From positions 1 to 47,406 of the forward strand of contig DUOK01000175.1 in the NCBI GenBank assembly GCA_012838865.1: a DNA stretch of 47,406 nucleotides. The letters are read 5' to 3'. Origin of the DNA: Bacteroidales bacterium (GTDB lineage Bacteria > Bacteroidota > Bacteroidia > Bacteroidales > Marinilabiliaceae). Below the pieces are notes generated by a model. That model did not search any database, had not been told where the DNA came from, and worked only from the letters and a program-made list of their open reading frames with translations. Shown here piece by piece: positions 17,105-26,601 of the stretch. Numbering within the stretch: the first letter of the stretch is position 1; each line of letters starts with the position of its first letter. A program made the translations under genes and the position numbers.

Positions 17105-19216
17105 CTAAGGCATTACCATTAAATCTTCCCAAACCACCTTCCAACTCCCGTCATCCGGAAAGCCAGGTGTGGGCAGCTCGTTACCGTCCCAGCCCGCACA
17201 CATCATAGCCACAGCAGTGAGCAAACCCCCATTGCCCGGCAAATAAACCCTTAAGCGCGCATCCTGATAATTGTGCCCGTTAATAAGATAAGTATTGGTA
17301 CGCTTATCCATAAGCAGGGCACCCACCGCCTTCTCACGATCACCCAGGCGGGCCGCATTCATCGCCGTCATAGGATAATCCCACCCCCAGGTCTTACCCC
17401 AATTCCAGTTGTCCCATATCCAGTCGAGGGTGTTCTGCATATAATCGGTACGAATCAAATTATTTTGAGGCAACATACCCATTGCACCGAGCACAGCAGG
17501 GTGGTCTGAAGTAAAACGAATGTCCTTGTAGGTATCCACAGCATCCTCCGAAGCCAGATACAAGCCATCCAACTCCGCCAAAGGCGGCAACTTATCAATA
17601 ATCTCATCCCATTGCACACGACGCGACTTTCCAGCGCGCTCGCGCCATTTCTGAGCCACCGAGAGCCCGTAGTGCCAGTACGACAATTCAAAGGGGGGAT
17701 TGATGGTCTCCACCGCACGCAAAGTTTCCTGGGCAGGAATCACCCCTTGCAAAATATAGCGCCCCTCCATCATATCATAATCTGCAAAAGAAGCCATAAA
17801 TGCCGCCGTTTCCTCCACCAAAAAGCCATACTTTTCAAGCACTTCGGGGGTAGGGGAACTGCGGTAAAGCAGTTCGGCCATATAAATAAAATGCGGCTGC
17901 TGCCAAATCAGGAAGGAGCCCACTCCCGATGGGGCTTCCGTAGCAGAAGGATCCGTCATTTTCATCCATCGACAACCCTTAAAGCCCTGCCGCTCGGCAA
18001 TTTCTTTGGCCATCGGATAGGCCGCTGCGTACCAGTCCATACTCCGCTCCAGCAACTCAGGTCGCCCCCATAGCGCAAAATGCACACCATGCCACCAGTG
18101 CATCTCCAGATGAAACTTACCGTACCAACTGTTGTAGGTCAAACCGGTTTCCTGCGGCGGATACATGCCGGCCGACTGTATGGCCATCAAATACTGCGAC
18201 AACACCACCCGGCGTTCCAGCTCTTTAGCGCCCGCTGCCGTGCTTCCGGAAAAATCAACCGCGCCACCATTCTTCCAAAACTGCTGCCAGTAATCCGAAG
18301 CGTCCGACAAAACCATTTCCACCTCCAGATCCTCCTTAACCGGCTCCTCCACAAATGCACAACTAAAAGAGAAATCTTTCTGTGCAGGCTCCAAAACAAA
18401 ATAATGGGCCTCCTTTTCGCGCAGGGAGGCCTTTCCCTCCCAACTGATCCGCACATAATACACCGCTTCGTCCAGCGTCCGCTTCAACAGCGCACTTTGC
18501 GCATCCTGCTCCACCAGGGTCGTCAGATGCTTCTCAGGAACACTCCAATCAGTAGCATCATCGGCATGCTGCCCACTTGGATAAGGAAAACGAAAAGAAA
18601 TCCCCAGTTCTCCCCGCTCCAGCAAGGGCGAACTCAGCGCAGCCGCCAGCACATCCCGATTGGGATCCACTGCAGTTTTAACCGCCACCGAATCACCATT
18701 CAACACAAAGCGACTGCGAATGGTGCCGTTCCACAAATCCAATTCCTGATGCGGGTCCTGAATGTCCGAAGGCCGCAGGCCCTCAGCCTCAAAACCTACA
18801 TAACCCAAATGCAAGCGATGCGGATTCACCCGAAACCAATTGGCTGCATCCTTTGAGCGTCCGGGTTCACCAAACTGCACAGAATAAGGCTCCGGCTTCC
18901 CCCTGAAATCATAGTCCTTTAAGGTCTCCTCAAAACGAAAGTTCTCCGGATTCGGAAAGCTGTGCCAGCCCCATTGCGACTGCGTACCCAGCGGCATGCC
19001 TTTGGCATAAAAATCCGGAAAAGTCTGCAAACCCGTTGCATCTACGGTCACCGCAAAATTCCCATTGCCTACCGACAAGGCCGACAATTCTTCTACTTCA
19101 GTTACCAGGGGGCTGTTGCGCTTAACCAGTGCATAGCGGTCTATTTTTCCGACCTCCTCTTCCTTACATCCAAAGAATACACCAATCAACAAAACAATTA
19201 AAAACCAGTACTTCAT
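17105..19216 (-). CDS. Six-hairpin glycoside hydrolase-like lipoprotein (GH65/GH95-like fold)
   Basis: From the ATG at 19216 the protein is 703 residues, starting MKYWFLIVLLIGVFFGC, a lipoprotein signal with Cys at residue 17. The track start 120 bases upstream adds spacer-encoded sequence and is rejected. The N-terminal part (RYALVKRNSPLVTEVEELSA, LSVGNGNFAVTVDATGLQTF) and the helical C-terminal two-thirds (TYNSWYGKFHLEMHWWHGVHFAL, WGWDYPMTAMNAARLGD) resemble (alpha/alpha)6 glycosidases and phosphorylases of the GH65/GH95 type. I cannot assign a substrate. It is the first gene of the operon and diverges from the ilv leader across a 250-base spacer. Confidence 0.75.
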   Translation of the reverse strand: MKYWFLIVLLIGVFFGCKEEEVGKIDRYALVKRNSPLVTEVEELSALSVGNGNFAVTVDATGLQTFPDFYAKGMPLGTQSQWGWHSFPNPENFRFEETLKDYDFRGKPEPYSVQFGEPGRSKDAANWFRVNPHRLHLGYVGFEAEGLRPSDIQDPHQELDLWNGTIRSRFVLNGDSVAVKTAVDPNRDVLAAALSSPLLERGELGISFRFPYPSGQHADDATDWSVPEKHLTTLVEQDAQSALLKRTLDEAVYYVRISWEGKASLREKEAHYFVLEPAQKDFSFSCAFVEEPVKEDLEVEMVLSDASDYWQQFWKNGGAVDFSGSTAAGAKELERRVVLSQYLMAIQSAGMYPPQETGLTYNSWYGKFHLEMHWWHGVHFALWGRPELLERSMDWYAAAYPMAKEIAERQGFKGCRWMKMTDPSATEAPSGVGSFLIWQQPHFIYMAELLYRSSPTPEVLEKYGFLVEETAAFMASFADYDMMEGRYILQGVIPAQETLRAVETINPPFELSYWHYGLSVAQKWRERAGKSRRVQWDEIIDKLPPLAELDGLYLASEDAVDTYKDIRFTSDHPAVLGAMGMLPQNNLIRTDYMQNTLDWIWDNWNWGKTWGWDYPMTAMNAARLGDREKAVGALLMDKRTNTYLINGHNYQDARLRVYLPGNGGLLTAVAMMCAGWDGNELPTPGFPDDGSWKVVWEDLMVMP

Positions 19217-19413
19217 AGCTGAAAATTTTTCATTATAACACAAAAGCAATCTTCCTTCACTGCCCCCTTTCAACAAAATTAACAATTCTTGCACACAATC
19301 CCTCCAATAGGCAAAATTTGAATATTTATACGCCATATTGGAATTTTCGACAGCAAAACTGCGGATTTAATAAAAAAATGACAGCAAAGCGTATTTTTTT
19401 TTACGATTATGGC

Positions 19414-19442
19414 TTTGATTAATGACAAAATTCATACATTTG
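19414..19442 (+). promoter_or_regulatory. Promoter of the ilv/leu cluster
   Basis: TTTG at 19414-19417 and TACATTTG at 19435-19442 match the -33 and -7 consensus with a 17-base spacer, slightly shorter than ideal. Transcription would begin near 19449, about 18 bases before the leader peptide ATG. Confidence 0.65.
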
Positions 19443-19466
19443 CATAGTCAACAACAAAATCAGGAC

Positions 19467-19526
19467 ATGAAACTTTTTGCATCTCTCCTTCTCGTAGTCA
19501 TTATTGTTCTCGTGGTGAACCATTAG
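19467..19526 (+). CDS. Branched-chain amino acid leader peptide (19 aa)
   Basis: This ORF is too short for the track. It reads MKLFASLLLVVIIVLVVNH and stops at TAG. Residues 7-17 are eleven consecutive Leu, Val or Ile codons, and twelve of nineteen residues are branched-chain. It sits between a good promoter and a terminator directly upstream of ilvD. The design matches leader peptides that stall ribosomes when charged Leu, Val or Ile tRNA is scarce. The codons for residues 6-9 also form strand 1 of the attenuator. As a protein it probably has no function after release. Confidence 0.88.
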   Translation: MKLFASLLLVVIIVLVVNH

Positions 19527-19605
19527 AGAAGTGAGACAGGTATGTAAAAAGTTAAGCGACATAAAACTTAAGACCCCTCTCACTTCAACGGTGAGAGGGG
19601 TTTTT
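19482..19605 (+). promoter_or_regulatory. Transcription attenuator of the ilv operon (three mutually exclusive hairpins)
   Basis: Hairpin 1:2 pairs 19482-19485 with 19533-19536 and 19488-19493 with 19526-19531, around a small internal loop. Hairpin 2:3 (antiterminator) pairs GAAGTGAGA at 19528-19536 with TCTCACTTC at 19578-19586, 9 bp. Hairpin 3:4 is the terminator at 19573-19601. A ribosome stalled in the Leu/Val/Ile run leaves strand 2 free to form 2:3, which removes the left arm of the terminator. A ribosome reaching the TAG at 19524 covers strand 2, so the terminator forms. All pairings were checked base by base. The mechanism is inferred from the well-known enterobacterial model. Confidence 0.85.
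19573..19605 (+). terminator. Attenuator terminator before ilvD
   Basis: ACCCCTCTCAC pairs with GTGAGAGGGGT over 11 bp around a seven-base loop and runs into TTTTT. It lies 42 bases before the ilvD ATG. Confidence 0.93.
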
Positions 19606-19647
19606 GCTTAAACAGGTTTTGCAACACTAATTACTATATAAAGAGTC

Positions 19648-21489
19648 ATGAAGATTCCATTGCGCAGCAACACCACCACCCAGGGCCGAAGAATGGCCGG
19701 CGCCCGCAGCTTATGGCGGGCCAACGGAATGAAGGACGAACAAATGGGCCGCCCCCTGATTGCGGTGGTCAATTCCTTCACCCAGTTTGTACCCGGTCAC
19801 GCCCACCTGCACCAAATCGGTCAGGACGTTAAAAAACTGATCGAAAAGCAGGGCTGCTTTGCTGCGGAATTCAACACCATCGCCATCGACGACGGCATCG
19901 CTATGGGACACGACGGCATGCTCTACTCCCTGCCCTCGCGGGATTTGATCGCCGACAGCGTAGAATACATGGTCAATGCCCACAAGGCCGACGCCATGAT
20001 ATGCATCAGCAACTGCGACAAAATCACGCCCGGTATGCTTATGGCCGCCATGCGCCTGAACATCCCCGTGGTTTTTGTATCGGGTGGACCTATGGAAGCG
20101 GGCAAGCACGACGGCAAGGCCCTGGATTTGGTCGACTCTATGGTGATGGCCGCCGACGACAGCGTCAGCGACGCCGACGTACTGGCCGTGGAACAGAATG
20201 CCTGTCCCACCTGCGGCTCCTGCTCGGGCATGTTTACCGCCAACTCCATGAACTGCCTCAACGAGGCTTTGGGACTGGCCCTGCCGGGCAACGGCTCCGT
20301 TGTAGCCACCCACGTGAACCGTCGACAACTCTTCGAAGACGCCGCCAACCAGATTGTAAAACTGGCCTACCGCTATTACCAGGACGGCGATGTTTCTGTA
20401 TTGCCCCGCAACATCGCCACCAAGGCGGCCTTTATGAACGCCATGACCCTCGACATTGCCATGGGCGGAAGCACCAATACCGTGCTGCACCTCCTGGCCA
20501 TTGCCCACGAAGCGCAGGTCGATTTTAGCATGGACGACATCGACCAGCTTTCCCGCAAGACGCCGGTTTTGTGCAAAGTGGCCCCCAACAGCAACTACCA
20601 CATGGAGGACGTCAACCGGGCCGGAGGCATCCTGGGCATATTGGCAGAATTGGAGCGGGGACAACTCATCGACAGCAGTGTGGGCCGCATCGATTATCCC
20701 AGTCTGGCCGAAGCCATCCGCCATTACGACGTAATGAGTAAGGACTGCCTGCCCCGCGCCAAAGACCTTTATCAAAGTGCCGCCGGTGGTTTCGTCAACC
20801 TGAAACTGGCCAGTCAGAAAGCCGCCTACAGCAGCCTGGATCTCGACCGCGAAAAAGGCTGCATCCGCAGCGTGGAGCACGCCTATTTTAAGGACGGGGG
20901 ACTGGCCGTACTCTTCGGCAACATTGCCCAGCAAGGCTGCATCGTTAAAACAGCAGGCGTAGATCCCTCCATCTTTAAGTTCAAAGGGACGGCCCGTGTG
21001 TACGAATCGCAGGACGACGCCAGCGAAGGCATCCTTTCCGGAGAAGTAAAGGCCGGAGAAGTCGTCTTCATCCGCTACGAAGGACCCAAAGGAGGACCGG
21101 GTATGCAAGAAATGCTTTACCCGACCTCCTACCTGAAGTCGCGCCAGCTGGGTGCCCTCTGTGCCCTGGTCACCGACGGCCGCTTTTCGGGCGGCACCTC
21201 CGGTCTTTCGATCGGTCACGTCTCGCCCGAGGCAGCAGCAGGCGGCAACATTGCCCTGATTCAAAACGGCGACCCGGTAGAAATCGACATCCCCGCCCGC
21301 AGCATCAACATCATGGTAGATGAATCCACGCTGACGGCCCGTCGCGAAAAAGAAAAGGCCAAAGGAGCCGCCGCCTTTAAACCAAAACAACGCGAGCGTG
21401 TTGTTTCTAAAGCCTTAAGAGCTTATGCCAGTATGGTGACCTCGGCCGACCGGGGCGCCGTCCGGATTTTACCCGGTGAAACAATGTAA
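19648..21489 (+). CDS. ilvD: Dihydroxy-acid dehydratase
   Basis: IlvD dehydrates 2,3-dihydroxy-isovalerate and 2,3-dihydroxy-3-methylvalerate to the 2-oxo acids that precede valine, leucine and isoleucine. The 613-residue protein carries the iron-sulfur cysteines in [10 protein letters not shown] and [19 protein letters not shown], and the C-terminal substrate region [12 protein letters not shown] and [20 protein letters not shown]. Length is standard. It is the first structural gene after the attenuator and is followed 35 bases later by ilvB. Confidence 0.97.
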   Translation: MKIPLRSNTTTQGRRMAGARSLWRANGMKDEQMGRPLIAVVNSFTQFVPGHAHLHQIGQDVKKLIEKQGCFAAEFNTIAIDDGIAMGHDGMLYSLPSRDLIADSVEYMVNAHKADAMICISNCDKITPGMLMAAMRLNIPVVFVSGGPMEAGKHDGKALDLVDSMVMAADDSVSDADVLAVEQNACPTCGSCSGMFTANSMNCLNEALGLALPGNGSVVATHVNRRQLFEDAANQIVKLAYRYYQDGDVSVLPRNIATKAAFMNAMTLDIAMGGSTNTVLHLLAIAHEAQVDFSMDDIDQLSRKTPVLCKVAPNSNYHMEDVNRAGGILGILAELERGQLIDSSVGRIDYPSLAEAIRHYDVMSKDCLPRAKDLYQSAAGGFVNLKLASQKAAYSSLDLDREKGCIRSVEHAYFKDGGLAVLFGNIAQQGCIVKTAGVDPSIFKFKGTARVYESQDDASEGILSGEVKAGEVVFIRYEGPKGGPGMQEMLYPTSYLKSRQLGALCALVTDGRFSGGTSGLSIGHVSPEAAAGGNIALIQNGDPVEIDIPARSINIMVDESTLTARREKEKAKGAAAFKPKQRERVVSKALRAYASMVTSADRGAVRILPGETM

Positions 21490-21524
21490 TAAAACGAATA
21501 ACAATCCCCTTTAAGCAAACGATT

Positions 21525-23258
21525 ATGGAAACACAAACCCAAGCAAAAAGCCAGGAAAAGCCCGCCGGAGCCATCCGGATGACCGGCGCCGAGGCGGTAG
21601 TGCGATCGCTTCTGAATGAAGGGACCGAAATACTCTTCGGTTATCCCGGAGGAGCCATCATGCCCGTTTACGATGCGCTGTACTCCTTCCAGAAAGAACT
21701 GCACCATGTGTTGGCCCGACACGAGCAAGGCGCTGTGCATGCTGCCCAGGGTTACGCACGCGTCACTGGTCGGGTAGGTGTGGCCATAGTCACCTCCGGT
21801 CCCGGTGCAACCAATGCCGTTACCGGCATTGCCGATGCCATGATGGACTCTACCCCGCTGGTGGTCATCAGCGGACAGGTGGGTTCGGCCCTGCTGGGCT
21901 CCGATGCCTTCCAGGAGACCGATGTGGTAGGCGTTACCCAGCCCATCACCAAGTGGAATTTTCAGGTAAAAAAGGCCGAAGACATTCCCTATGCCATTGC
22001 CCGTGCCTTTTACATTGCCCGCAGCGGACGTCCCGGACCGGTACTCATCGACATCACCAAAGACGCCCAGTTTGCGAGCTTCGACTACCACTATGAGCCC
22101 GTACGCTTCATCCGCAGCTACAGGCCCACACCAAAAGTGGAGCCCGAACAGATTAAGGCGGCGGCGCGACTGATCAACTTTGCCAGGAAACCCCTGGCCT
22201 TGGTGGGCCAGGGCGTTATTCTGGGTAACGCCGAGCAGGAATTGCTCGACTTTCTCAAAAAGTCCGGCGTACCCGCCGCATGGACCCTCTTGGGCCTTTC
22301 GGCCATGCCCAGCGACCATCCGCAAAACGTAGGCATGCTGGGTATGCACGGCAACTACGGTCCCAACATCAAGACCAACGAAGCCGACCTGATCATAGCC
22401 ATCGGTATGCGCTTCGACGACCGGGTAACGGGCGATTTAAAAAACTACGCCACCAACGCCAAGGTGGTACATTTAGAAATTGACGAAGCCGAAATCAATA
22501 AAAACGTACACGCCGATGTTCCGGTACTGGGCGACGTGAAACAAACCCTGCCCCTGCTTACCGAGACCATCAGCCAGGGCGACCACAGTGCCTGGATGGA
22601 AGAGTTCAGGGCCTGCGACCGGATTGAGCACGAGCGCATCATTCGCGAAGAACTGGCCCCCTCCAAAAAAGGGATGACCATGGGCGAAGTCATTCACAAA
22701 GCCTCCAAGGCATTTAACGACGACGCCATTATGGTGACCGACGTAGGCCAGCACCAAATGATGGCCAGTCGCTATTTCCGCTTTAAGCAGACCCGCAGCG
22801 TGGTCACCTCAGGCGGTCTGGGCACCATGGGCTTTGGACTGCCCGCAGCCATGGGCGCCAAGCTGGGTGCGCCCCAGCGTCAGGTCTGTCTCTTTGTAGG
22901 CGACGGCGGTTTTCAAATGACCATTCAGGAACTGGGCACCATCTTCCAGTCCAAAATACCCGTTAAGATCGTACTGCTCAACAACAACTTTCTGGGCATG
23001 GTACGGCAGTGGCAGGAACTGTTTTTCGACAGTCGCTACGCCTCTACCGAACTGATCAACCCCGATTTCCAGACCGTCGCCAAGGGCTACCACATCGAAA
23101 CGGTAAAGGTGACCGAGCGCGAGGAGCTCGACCAGGCCATTGCCAAAATGGTGGCCCATGAGGGTGCCTACCTGCTCGAAGTCGTGGTAGAGAAAGAAGG
23201 CAACGTATTTCCGATGGTGCCGGCAGGCGCCTCGGTATCCGATATCCGCTTAGAGTAG
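21525..23258 (+). CDS. ilvB: Acetolactate synthase, large (catalytic) subunit
   Basis: This enzyme condenses two pyruvates, or pyruvate with 2-oxobutyrate, using ThDP and FAD. The N-terminal domain has the catalytic Glu in RHEQGAVHAAQGYARVTG and the GPGATNAVTGIADAMMDSTPLV block. The C-terminal ThDP site reads GDGGFQMTIQELGTI...NNNFLGMVRQWQELFF. At 577 residues it is the anabolic form, and the regulatory subunit follows 29 bases downstream. The first 15 residues are a poorly conserved Gln/Lys-rich tail. Confidence 0.97.
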   Translation: METQTQAKSQEKPAGAIRMTGAEAVVRSLLNEGTEILFGYPGGAIMPVYDALYSFQKELHHVLARHEQGAVHAAQGYARVTGRVGVAIVTSGPGATNAVTGIADAMMDSTPLVVISGQVGSALLGSDAFQETDVVGVTQPITKWNFQVKKAEDIPYAIARAFYIARSGRPGPVLIDITKDAQFASFDYHYEPVRFIRSYRPTPKVEPEQIKAAARLINFARKPLALVGQGVILGNAEQELLDFLKKSGVPAAWTLLGLSAMPSDHPQNVGMLGMHGNYGPNIKTNEADLIIAIGMRFDDRVTGDLKNYATNAKVVHLEIDEAEINKNVHADVPVLGDVKQTLPLLTETISQGDHSAWMEEFRACDRIEHERIIREELAPSKKGMTMGEVIHKASKAFNDDAIMVTDVGQHQMMASRYFRFKQTRSVVTSGGLGTMGFGLPAAMGAKLGAPQRQVCLFVGDGGFQMTIQELGTIFQSKIPVKIVLLNNNFLGMVRQWQELFFDSRYASTELINPDFQTVAKGYHIETVKVTEREELDQAIAKMVAHEGAYLLEVVVEKEGNVFPMVPAGASVSDIRLE

Positions 23259-23287
23259 TACCCCAAATATTAACCTCAGAAAAAGAA

Positions 23288-23833
23288 ATGATGCAACAGG
23301 AATTCACACTCAGCATATTTTCGGAGAACCACGTGGGTCTGCTCAACCAGATCACCACCGTGTTTACCCGACGCAACCTCAACATCGAGAGTCTGGTTAC
23401 CTCCGAATCGGCCATCGCCGGCATCCACAAATTTACCATTGTGGTATTCAGCAGCCGCGAGGAAATTGAAAAGGTAGCCCGGCAAATCGAGAAGCGCATC
23501 GACGTCATCAAAGCCTTTGTGCTCACTGAAGACGAGATCATTCATCAGGAAATTGCCCTCTACAAGGTGCCCACCCGCACCCTGCTCAACGGCAACGAGA
23601 TTGAAAAACTCGTGCGCCAGTACGGCGCCCGCATTTTGGAAATCACCGAAGAATATACCGTGATTGAAAAAACCGGACACCATAAAGAGACCCAGGAGCT
23701 TTTCGATAAAATGGACCAATACGGTGTGGTGCAGTTTACCCGTTCGGGACGCATTGCCGTAACCAAGGCCAAGGCCGAGCTGCTCGACAATTACCTGCGT
23801 AAGGCCGAACTCGACAAGCAGGAACTCAACTAA
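23288..23833 (+). CDS. ilvN: Acetolactate synthase, small (regulatory) subunit
   Basis: A 181-residue regulatory subunit with an N-terminal ACT domain (FTLSIFSENHVGLLNQITTV, FTRRNLNIESLVTSESAIAG) and the C-terminal ALS_ss_C domain (ILEITEEYTVIEKTGHHKET). In the family it confers valine feedback inhibition and stimulates the large subunit. Enzyme activity may therefore be controlled as well as transcription. The start is one of two adjacent Met codons. Confidence 0.95.
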   Translation: MMQQEFTLSIFSENHVGLLNQITTVFTRRNLNIESLVTSESAIAGIHKFTIVVFSSREEIEKVARQIEKRIDVIKAFVLTEDEIIHQEIALYKVPTRTLLNGNEIEKLVRQYGARILEITEEYTVIEKTGHHKETQELFDKMDQYGVVQFTRSGRIAVTKAKAELLDNYLRKAELDKQELN

Positions 23834-23850
23834 AGCCGCTTACAATTGTT

Positions 23851-23858
23851 TACTTTTG
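23851..23858 (+). promoter_or_regulatory. Candidate internal -7 element before ilvC
   Basis: TACTTTTG matches TAnnTTTG and lies 50 bases before the ilvC ATG, in the 74-base gap after ilvN. No good -33 element is visible. It could give ilvC extra expression independent of the attenuator. Confidence 0.35.
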
Positions 23859-23907
23859 ACATCCAAGTTATTAACAAACCATATCAATACAATTAACAAA
23901 CACTATT

Positions 23908-24957
23908 ATGGCTAGAATCAATTTCGGTGGAACCGAAGAAAATGTAGTTACCAGAGAGGAATTCCCCTTGAAAAAGGCACAGGAAGTGCTCAAAGACGAA
24001 GTGATCGCAGTAATTGGTTACGGCGTTCAGGGACCCGGTCAGGCCCTCAACCTCAAAGACAATGGCTTCAATGTAATCATTGGCCAGCGTAAAGAGTCCA
24101 AGACCTGGGACAAGGCGGTAGCCGACGGCTGGGAACCCGGCAAAACCCTGTTTCCCATCGAAGAAGCCCTCGACAAGGGAACCATCATCCAGTACCTGCT
24201 GTCCGACGCCGGTCAGATCAGCGTATGGCCTACCGTTCAGAAATACCTGAAGCCCGGTAAAGCCCTGTACTTCTCTCACGGTTTTGGTATAACCTACAAG
24301 GAGCGCACCGGCATTGTTCCGCCCAAAGACGTAGATGTTATTTTGGTGGCCCCCAAAGGTTCGGGTACCAGTCTGCGTCGCATGTTCCTCGAAGGACGCG
24401 GCCTCAACTCCAGCTACGCCATCTTCCAGGACGCCACCGGCAAAGCCAAGGATCGTGTAGTAGCCTTAGGTATTGGTGTAGGCAGCGGTTACCTTTTCGA
24501 AACCACCTTCCAGAAGGAAGTGTACAGCGACCTGACCGGAGAGCGTGGGACCCTGATGGGCGCCATCCAGGGCATCTTTGCTGCCCAGTACGAAGTATTG
24601 CGTAAGAACGGCCACAGTCCCTCCGAAGCCTTCAACGAGACCGTTGAAGAGCTGACCCAGAGCCTGATGCCATTGGTGGCTGAGAACGGTATGGACTGGA
24701 TGTACGCCAACTGTTCCACCACCGCCCAGCGTGGTGCGCTCGACTGGTGGAAGAAATTCCGCGACGCCTCTTTGCCCGTATTCAGCGAACTCTACGACGA
24801 GGTAGCCAAAGGCAACGAAGCCCAGCGTTCCATCGACTCCAACAGTCAGTCGGACTACCGGGTAAAACTGGAAGCAGAACTCAAGGAGTTGCGTGAATCG
24901 GAAATGTGGCAAGCCGGCGCCGCCGTGCGCAAGCTGCGTCCCGAAAACGACAAATAA
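23908..24957 (+). CDS. ilvC: Ketol-acid reductoisomerase
   Basis: IlvC converts acetolactate and acetohydroxybutyrate to dihydroxy acids with NAD(P)H and Mg2+. The Rossmann signature is IAVIGYGVQGPGQALNLKDNG, and the cofactor loop is GQRKESKTW, whose Arg/Ser residues suggest NADPH use by analogy. The catalytic region shows VILVAPKGSGTSLR and DLTGERGTLMGAIQG. Its 349 residues with one C-terminal knotted domain fit class I. It is followed 15 bases later by a strong terminator. Confidence 0.96.
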   Translation: MARINFGGTEENVVTREEFPLKKAQEVLKDEVIAVIGYGVQGPGQALNLKDNGFNVIIGQRKESKTWDKAVADGWEPGKTLFPIEEALDKGTIIQYLLSDAGQISVWPTVQKYLKPGKALYFSHGFGITYKERTGIVPPKDVDVILVAPKGSGTSLRRMFLEGRGLNSSYAIFQDATGKAKDRVVALGIGVGSGYLFETTFQKEVYSDLTGERGTLMGAIQGIFAAQYEVLRKNGHSPSEAFNETVEELTQSLMPLVAENGMDWMYANCSTTAQRGALDWWKKFRDASLPVFSELYDEVAKGNEAQRSIDSNSQSDYRVKLEAELKELRESEMWQAGAAVRKLRPENDK

Positions 24958-24972
24958 ATCAAGTATTTTAAA

Positions 24973-25010
24973 CCCGGGGCAACACCAGGGGTGTTGCCCC
25001 GGGCTTTTTT
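24973..25010 (+). terminator. Strong intrinsic terminator inside the ilv-leu cluster
   Basis: CCCGGGGCAACACC pairs with GGTGTTGCCCCGGG over 14 bp around a three-base loop, followed by C and six T. It lies between ilvC and leuA, whose ATG is only 45 bases on. No consensus promoter is seen in that gap, so either readthrough or a non-consensus promoter feeds leuA. Confidence 0.93.
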
Positions 25011-25055
25011 CCTTCCAAAGAAAAATCCGGAATCACCGGACTAAAAGAGACAAAC

Positions 25056-26552
25056 ATGAGCAACAGAGTCTATATTTTCGACACCACATTACGGGATGGC
25101 GAACAAGTCCCCGGCTGCCAGTTGAACACCATTGAAAAAATTGAAGTGGCGCGTCAACTCGAGAAACTCGGGGTGGACATTATTGAAGCCGGCTTTCCGG
25201 TCTCCAGTCCCGGCGATTTCAACTCTGTGGTGGAAATCTCAAAAGCCCTTACCAACCCCACCATTTGTGCACTGACCCGTGCCGTAAAAAAAGACATTGA
25301 AGTGGCCGCCGACGCCTTGAAATTCGCCAAAAAAGGACGCATCCACACCGGCATCGGCACCTCGCCCTACCACATCTTCAACAAACTCAACTCCAATCCC
25401 GAAGCCATTATTGAGCGGGCTGTGGAAGCCGTTAAATACGCCAAAAAGTTTGTAGAAGACGTAGAGTTCTATGCCGAAGACGCCGGCCGCTCAGACAACG
25501 AATACCTGGCCCGCGTAATAGAGGCCGTCATCAAAGCAGGCGCCACCGTGGTCAACATTCCCGACACCACCGGCTACTGCCTGCCCTCCGAGTACGGCGA
25601 AAAAATCGCCTACCTGGTCAATAAGGTACCCAACATCGACAAAGCCATCATTGCCACCCACTGTCACAACGACCTGGGTATGGCCACCGCCAACACCGTT
25701 TCGGGCATCATCAACGGCGCCCGTCAGGTAGAGGTGACCATGAACGGCATTGGCGAGCGGGCCGGCAACACCTCCCTCGAAGAAGTGGTGATGACCCTGC
25801 GCGCCCACAAGGATCTGGACTTCGACACCAACATCGACAGCAAGCAGATCATGAAGACCAGCGGACTGGTATCCACGCTTATGCGCATGCCCATCCAGCC
25901 CAACAAGGCCATTGTGGGGCGCAACGCCTTTGCCCACTCCTCGGGCATTCACCAGGACGGGGTACTCAAAAACCGCGAAAACTACGAAATCATCGATCCG
26001 GTGGAAGTCGGCGTAAAAGAATCGTCGATTGTACTCACCGCCCGCAGCGGGCGTGCTGCCTTGAAGCACCGCCTGGGCGTGCTGGGCTACGATTACGAAC
26101 CCAGCGAACTCGACAACATATACAACCGCTTTTTGGACCTGGCCGACAAGAAAAAGGACATCACCGACGAAGATCTGGAAATCCTGGTCGGCCGCGAAAA
26201 GCAAGCCGGCAAAAAGCCCATCGAACTGGTATCGCTGCAGGTCATGTGTGGCAAGTCCACCATCCCCACCGCCACCGTTCAGGTCAGCTTCCACGGCGAC
26301 ATCTTTACCGAAACCGCCTCGGGCAACGGGCCCATCGACGCCGCCTTCACCGCTGTAAAAGCGCTGGTGAAGCGCCGGGTGCGCCTCGAAGAATTTTTGA
26401 TTCAGGCCATCACCCGCGGCAGCGACGACCTGGGCAAGGTACACGTACAGGTAGAGCACAAAGACCAGATTTACTACGGCTTTGCTGCCCACACCGACAT
26501 CGTGACCGCATCCGTGGAAGCCTTCCTCGATGCCCTGGGCAAAATACAATAA
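25056..26552 (+). CDS. leuA: 2-isopropylmalate synthase
   Basis: LeuA condenses acetyl-CoA with 2-oxoisovalerate, the committed step to leucine. The TIM-barrel starts with [17 protein letters not shown], and the metal-binding HxH appears in [21 protein letters not shown]. The [17 protein letters not shown] motif follows. The C-terminal LeuA allosteric domain (from about residue 365) is present and normally binds leucine for feedback inhibition. At 498 residues it is full length. It is the first gene after the internal terminator. Confidence 0.95.
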   Translation: MSNRVYIFDTTLRDGEQVPGCQLNTIEKIEVARQLEKLGVDIIEAGFPVSSPGDFNSVVEISKALTNPTICALTRAVKKDIEVAADALKFAKKGRIHTGIGTSPYHIFNKLNSNPEAIIERAVEAVKYAKKFVEDVEFYAEDAGRSDNEYLARVIEAVIKAGATVVNIPDTTGYCLPSEYGEKIAYLVNKVPNIDKAIIATHCHNDLGMATANTVSGIINGARQVEVTMNGIGERAGNTSLEEVVMTLRAHKDLDFDTNIDSKQIMKTSGLVSTLMRMPIQPNKAIVGRNAFAHSSGIHQDGVLKNRENYEIIDPVEVGVKESSIVLTARSGRAALKHRLGVLGYDYEPSELDNIYNRFLDLADKKKDITDEDLEILVGREKQAGKKPIELVSLQVMCGKSTIPTATVQVSFHGDIFTETASGNGPIDAAFTAVKALVKRRVRLEEFLIQAITRGSDDLGKVHVQVEHKDQIYYGFAAHTDIVTASVEAFLDALGKIQ

Positions 26553-26601
26553 GCACAAAGAGCAAACACATTGATACAGTAACCATTAAAATTAGAATAC
26601 C

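Noticed and set aside
19711-21390. 559-residue minus-strand ORF across ilvD
   Set aside because: Antisense shadow of a clear ilvD, with Gly/Val/His-rich composition typical of shadows here.
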